64,000 nt of DNA from Macrococcus lamae (GTDB lineage Bacteria; Bacillota; Bacilli; Staphylococcales; Staphylococcaceae): assembly GCF_004359545.1 (NCBI RefSeq), contig NZ_SCWB01000002.1, forward strand, positions 62,001 through 126,000, given 5' to 3'. This document shows positions 61,395 to 64,000 of this stretch, piece by piece. The position numbers were made by a program, and so were the translations under genes. The stretch's first letter is position 1; each line of letters opens with the position of its first letter. The notes under the pieces were generated by a model. That model was not told the DNA's origin and searched no databases. It saw only the letters and a program-made list of their open reading frames with translations.

Positions 61395-62174
61395 ATGAAG
61401 ATAGCGATAATTGGCGGCGGCAAAATGGTCACGCAGATGGTAACTGGATGGAAAAACAGCGGTATTGACTTACAGACTTTAGGCGTCTGGCTGAGAAATA
61501 AAGAAAAGCAGCAGGAATTTGTGGCGACTCACGGGGTAACAAGTATTGATTCACTGGAAGAGCTGTCAGCATATGACGCCGTAATGCTTGGTGTCGTGCC
61601 GAAAGCTTTATCACAAATAGCAGTGCAGCTGCATCATTATTTAACAGAAGAACATATCATTATGTCGATTGCTGGAGGGGTATCAATTCAGGACATCGAT
61701 GATATGTTTGATCACCATCAGAAAATTGTCCGCATTATGCCGAACACTCCTGTCGCGGTGAATTCAGGAATACTTGCGATGAGTCGAAACGAATATGTCA
61801 GAGAACATGAAGTAACTGCTTTGACAGAAATGATGGAACGACTGGGTGTTGTTAAATGGATGGATGAATCACTGATGCATATTATGCCTGCAATCGCAGC
61901 TTCATCACCCACTTTTATCTATATGATGATCGAAGCTATGGCAGACAATGCAGTATCTGCGGGTCTCGACAGAGAGACTGCCTATCAGCTGGCAAGTCAG
62001 ATGGTCGTAGGAGCCGGTAAAATGGTACTCGAGAGCGGTGAACACCCTGCTGTACTTAAAGACCAGGTCACTTCACCTGGTGGTTCGACGATCCAAGGCG
62101 TCAAGAAGCTCGAAGAAAAAGGCTTCAGAGATGCTATCTCAAAAGCCATGGATGAAATCACAAAGTATAATTAA
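61395..62174 (+). CDS. proC: Pyrroline-5-carboxylate reductase
   Basis: Last step of proline synthesis: reduces pyrroline-5-carboxylate with NAD(P)H. The 259-residue protein has the N-terminal GGGKMVTQMVTGW (residues about 7-19), IMSIAGGVSI, RIMPNTPVAVNSGIL and the signature DQVTSPGGSTIQGVKKLEEKGFR near 219-241, typical of P5CR. It lies 8 bases after femX and ends overlapping the opposing small gene by 4 bases. Confidence 0.94.
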   Translation: MKIAIIGGGKMVTQMVTGWKNSGIDLQTLGVWLRNKEKQQEFVATHGVTSIDSLEELSAYDAVMLGVVPKALSQIAVQLHHYLTEEHIIMSIAGGVSIQDIDDMFDHHQKIVRIMPNTPVAVNSGILAMSRNEYVREHEVTALTEMMERLGVVKWMDESLMHIMPAIAASSPTFIYMMIEAMADNAVSAGLDRETAYQLASQMVVGAGKMVLESGEHPAVLKDQVTSPGGSTIQGVKKLEEKGFRDAISKAMDEITKYN

Positions 62175-62461
62175 TTTCTGAATTCCAAGTAGAAATAAGG
62201 ATTTACAAAGTTAAGATAAAGAATAAAAAAGAAACTTAGCAGACTGATGAGCGTTAATATTATCGCTAGTAATTTGTATGTTAAGTTTTTTTCTTTCACG
62301 GGACGTCTGGCATATAAATAAAACAGTCCGGTGATAAACGTAAGGATACAGAAAAACAACCAGAAATAAGTCGTGAAAAAAATAATGCCGCTGTTGATGA
62401 AATAACTTGCTGCGAAGACAATATGCATAATAATATAGAGCAGCATTAAAACTTTTTGCAT
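62171..62461 (-). CDS. Small membrane protein, 96 aa
   Basis: An unrecognised protein with three hydrophobic segments (residues about 3-22, 26-44 and 63-85) and a basic loop (ARRPVKEKNLTYK). The ATG at 62461 follows AGGAGGG on the reverse strand; an upstream in-frame ATG is less likely. The end overlaps proC by 4 bases. Function unknown. Confidence 0.65.
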   Translation of the reverse strand: MQKVLMLLYIIMHIVFAASYFINSGIIFFTTYFWLFFCILTFITGLFYLYARRPVKEKNLTYKLLAIILTLISLLSFFFILYLNFVNPYFYLEFRN

Positions 62462-62530
62462 AGAAGTCCCTCCTGTCATTATTCATTTTAATGGAAAGCT
62501 GTATTAAACAAAATATAAATATGGAGGAAA

Positions 62531-63394
62531 ATGATGAATATAGGTTTTATTGGCACTGGTGTAATGGGTAAAAGCATGGCCGGTCATTTAAAAGGACATA
62601 CACTTTTCGTATTTAACCGCACGAAAGAAAAAGCAGATACTCTTATTGAACAAGGAGCCGTCTGGTGCCGTAGCCCTGCTGAAGTATCAGAACAATGCGA
62701 CGTTATTTTTACGATGCTCGGCTATCCTCACGATGTAGAAGAGATGTATTTAGGTGAACAAGGTCTCGTTAAATGTGGAAGACCAGGACAGTTTCTAATT
62801 GATTGTACGACGTCTAGTCCTGAGCTTGCGAAAAAAATCGCTGAAGAGGCGATGGCAGCTGGTATCTCAGTTATCGATGCTCCGGTCAGTGGAGGAGACA
62901 TCGGTGCAAAGAACGGCACGCTGTCCGTCATGACAGGCGGCGATGAACAGGCCTATTTAAAAGTCAGAGAAATCTTAAATATGTTCAGCAGCAGTGTTCA
63001 ATATTTTGGTCAGGCGGGGAGCGGGCAGCATACGAAGATGGCGAACCAGATTGCTATTGCTTCAGGAATGATAGGTGTTGCGGAAAGTCTTTATTATGCT
63101 GAACAGGCAGGACTTGATATTGAACGGGTGCTTGAAACCATCTCTAAAGGTGCAGCGGGCAGCTGGTCCCTGTCTAATCTTGCGCCTCGCATGCTGGCGG
63201 GAGATTATCAGCCAGGTTTTTATACACATCATTTTCTAAAGGATATGAAAATTGCTCTCGATGAAGCTTCAAAAATGAACATCCAGCTGCCAGGGCTTGA
63301 ACTCGCTTATCAGCTTTACAATCAGCTGTCTGAAGAACAAAAGCAGTCAACAGGCACTCATATTATTTTCGAAAGATATAGAGGGAATAATTAG
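62531..63394 (+). CDS. NAD(P)-dependent beta-hydroxyacid dehydrogenase (3-hydroxyisobutyrate-dehydrogenase-like)
   Basis: A 287-residue (or 286 from ATG 62534) enzyme of the beta-hydroxyacid dehydrogenase family. Rossmann motif IGFIGTGVMGKSMAGHL (about residues 4-20), substrate loop DAPVSGGDIGAKNGTLSVMTGG (about 117-138) and catalytic Lys in GQHTKMANQI (about 166-175). It may act on 3-hydroxyisobutyrate, tartronate semialdehyde or a related acid; the neighbours do not decide. GGAGG lies just before the ATGs. Confidence 0.88.
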   Translation: MMNIGFIGTGVMGKSMAGHLKGHTLFVFNRTKEKADTLIEQGAVWCRSPAEVSEQCDVIFTMLGYPHDVEEMYLGEQGLVKCGRPGQFLIDCTTSSPELAKKIAEEAMAAGISVIDAPVSGGDIGAKNGTLSVMTGGDEQAYLKVREILNMFSSSVQYFGQAGSGQHTKMANQIAIASGMIGVAESLYYAEQAGLDIERVLETISKGAAGSWSLSNLAPRMLAGDYQPGFYTHHFLKDMKIALDEASKMNIQLPGLELAYQLYNQLSEEQKQSTGTHIIFERYRGNN

Positions 63395-63396
63395 CA

Positions 63397-63424
63397 ATAT
63401 ATAGAAATTTAGTCTATATTGTTA
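63397..63424. promoter_or_regulatory. Imperfect inverted repeat before the RND gene
   Basis: CAATATATAGA and TCTATATTG face each other around ATTTAG-type sequence (one arm has two extra bases). It lies about 28 bases upstream of the RND start and could bind a TetR-like repressor, or form a weak stem ending the previous gene. Confidence 0.35.
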
Positions 63425-63451
63425 TTTGAGATTAAAAATTGGAGGAAGACA

Positions 63452-64000
63452 GTGATACAGAAAATAATAAATTTTTCATTACATAATAAGTTCGCCCTCT
63501 GGCTGATGACTTTGATTCTTGCAGCAGCTGGTATTTATTCAGCGATGACTATGAAGATGGAGATGCTGCCGAGCATTACATCACCAGTGATTACAGTGAC
63601 CACACCTTATCCAGGTGCAACACCGGAAGCAGTGCTTGATAATGTTACAGAACCGATAGAAAAGAAAGTTTCAAGTATGTCGGGTGTCGATAAAGTATCA
63701 AGTCAGTCGATGCAGAATGCCTCAGCGATTACGCTGCAGTATGACTTTGGGACTGATATGGATAAGGCCGAACGTGATCTTCAGGAGGCGATTGCAAAGA
63801 TTGACATGCCGGAAGAAGTACAGGACCCGGCAATCGATCAGATTTCTATATACACGTTCCCTATAATCAGCTATTCGTTCTCTTCAAACAATAAAAACAT
63901 CAAAGATCTGACGAAGAAGATTGAAAACGATCTTGTCCCTCGTATAGAAGGGGTTGACGGAGTCAGTAGTGTAACATTCTCAGGTCAGGAAGTTCAACAG
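63452..64000 (+). CDS. RND family efflux transporter, permease subunit (partial, 3' end beyond window)
   Basis: The first 183 residues of an AcrB/SwrC-like proton-driven exporter, starting at GTG 63452 with GGAGGA upstream. The N-terminal membrane helix (KFALWLMTLILAAAGIYSAM, residues about 13-32) and the porter-domain opening (EMLPSITSPVITVTTPYPGATPEAVLDNVTEPIEKKV, about 39-75) are typical. VSSMSGVDKVSSQSMQNASAITLQYDFGTDMDKAERDLQEAI follows. Gram-positive members (Bacillus SwrC, staphylococcal homologues) export surfactants or drugs. The rest lies outside. Confidence 0.92.
   Translation, partial: MIQKIINFSLHNKFALWLMTLILAAAGIYSAMTMKMEMLPSITSPVITVTTPYPGATPEAVLDNVTEPIEKKVSSMSGVDKVSSQSMQNASAITLQYDFGTDMDKAERDLQEAIAKIDMPEEVQDPAIDQISIYTFPIISYSFSSNNKNIKDLTKKIENDLVPRIEGVDGVSSVTFSGQEVQQ

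Overview
The window is a continuous stretch of low-GC Gram-positive chromosome. It most likely comes from a member of the Staphylococcaceae, and Macrococcus is my best guess. The reasons are staphylococcal-type proteins: a FemX/FmhB bridge-forming enzyme, a PBP4-like carboxypeptidase with a C-terminal membrane anchor, a FhuD2-like hydroxamate receptor, an IruO-like reductase, and a MalA/maltodextrin region like that of Staphylococcus aureus. Base composition by eye looks richer in GC than S. aureus. Assignment to genus is inference. I see no rRNA, tRNA, insertion sequence, prophage or CRISPR array.

Layout. 0-9 kb: housekeeping and stress genes, namely a TerC manganese exporter behind a yybP-ykoY riboswitch, a large-subunit catalase, an SQR-like flavoprotein with a DedA protein, deoD and a stress-type SDR. 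8.3-21.4 kb: molybdenum region. It holds modB-modA without modC, fdhD, and the cofactor genes moeB-moaB, moaC (reversed) and moeA-mobB-moaE-moaD-mobA-moaA. Between them lie an alcohol dehydrogenase, a Fur-controlled fhuD, bioY behind a BirA box, and a small hot-dog/GNAT operon. 21.6-32.4 kb: desaturase, MarR-controlled MFS pump, aldehyde dehydrogenase, Bcr-type pump, ABC exporter, PBP4-like enzyme and a nucleoside transporter with a PurR box. 32.4-35.4 kb: a free-standing 26-residue peptide gene, ldh with two Rex boxes, yitT and nagB. 35.4-39.4 kb: iruO and fhuCBG diverging from one Fur box. 39.5-44.3 kb: YhgE/Pip protein, acyltransferase, lone GTPase and ring-cleaving dioxygenase. 44.4-55.4 kb: a CcpA- and LacI-type-controlled sugar operon (binding protein, two permeases, regulator, ThuA, two Gfo/Idh oxidoreductases, TIM-barrel isomerase, ATPase) followed by malA. 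55.5-64 kb: secreted multidomain nuclease, DUF418 protein, femX, proC, small membrane proteins, a hydroxyisobutyrate-dehydrogenase-like enzyme and the start of an RND exporter.

How the genes work together. The molybdenum genes make a complete set for molybdopterin synthesis and nucleotide attachment, serving molybdoenzymes outside the window. The hydroxamate-siderophore genes form a complete import and reduction route (FhuD, FhuCBG, IruO) tied together by Fur boxes. The sugar operon joins uptake of an oligosaccharide to an oxidative 3-keto-sugar-type route and a hydrolytic alpha-glucosidase route. Regulation is unusually readable: good candidate sites for Fur, Rex, BirA, PurR, CcpA, a LacI-family protein, a MarR protein and sigma-B are all visible.

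No wholly new multi-gene system is obvious. The best candidates for something undescribed are the 26-residue peptide gene whose ribosome binding site sits in a hairpin loop, the SQR-like protein lacking one redox cysteine, the ThuA/Gfo/isomerase sugar pathway, the hot-dog pair with a GNAT enzyme, and the secreted nuclease carrying a cysteine-less Ada-like module.
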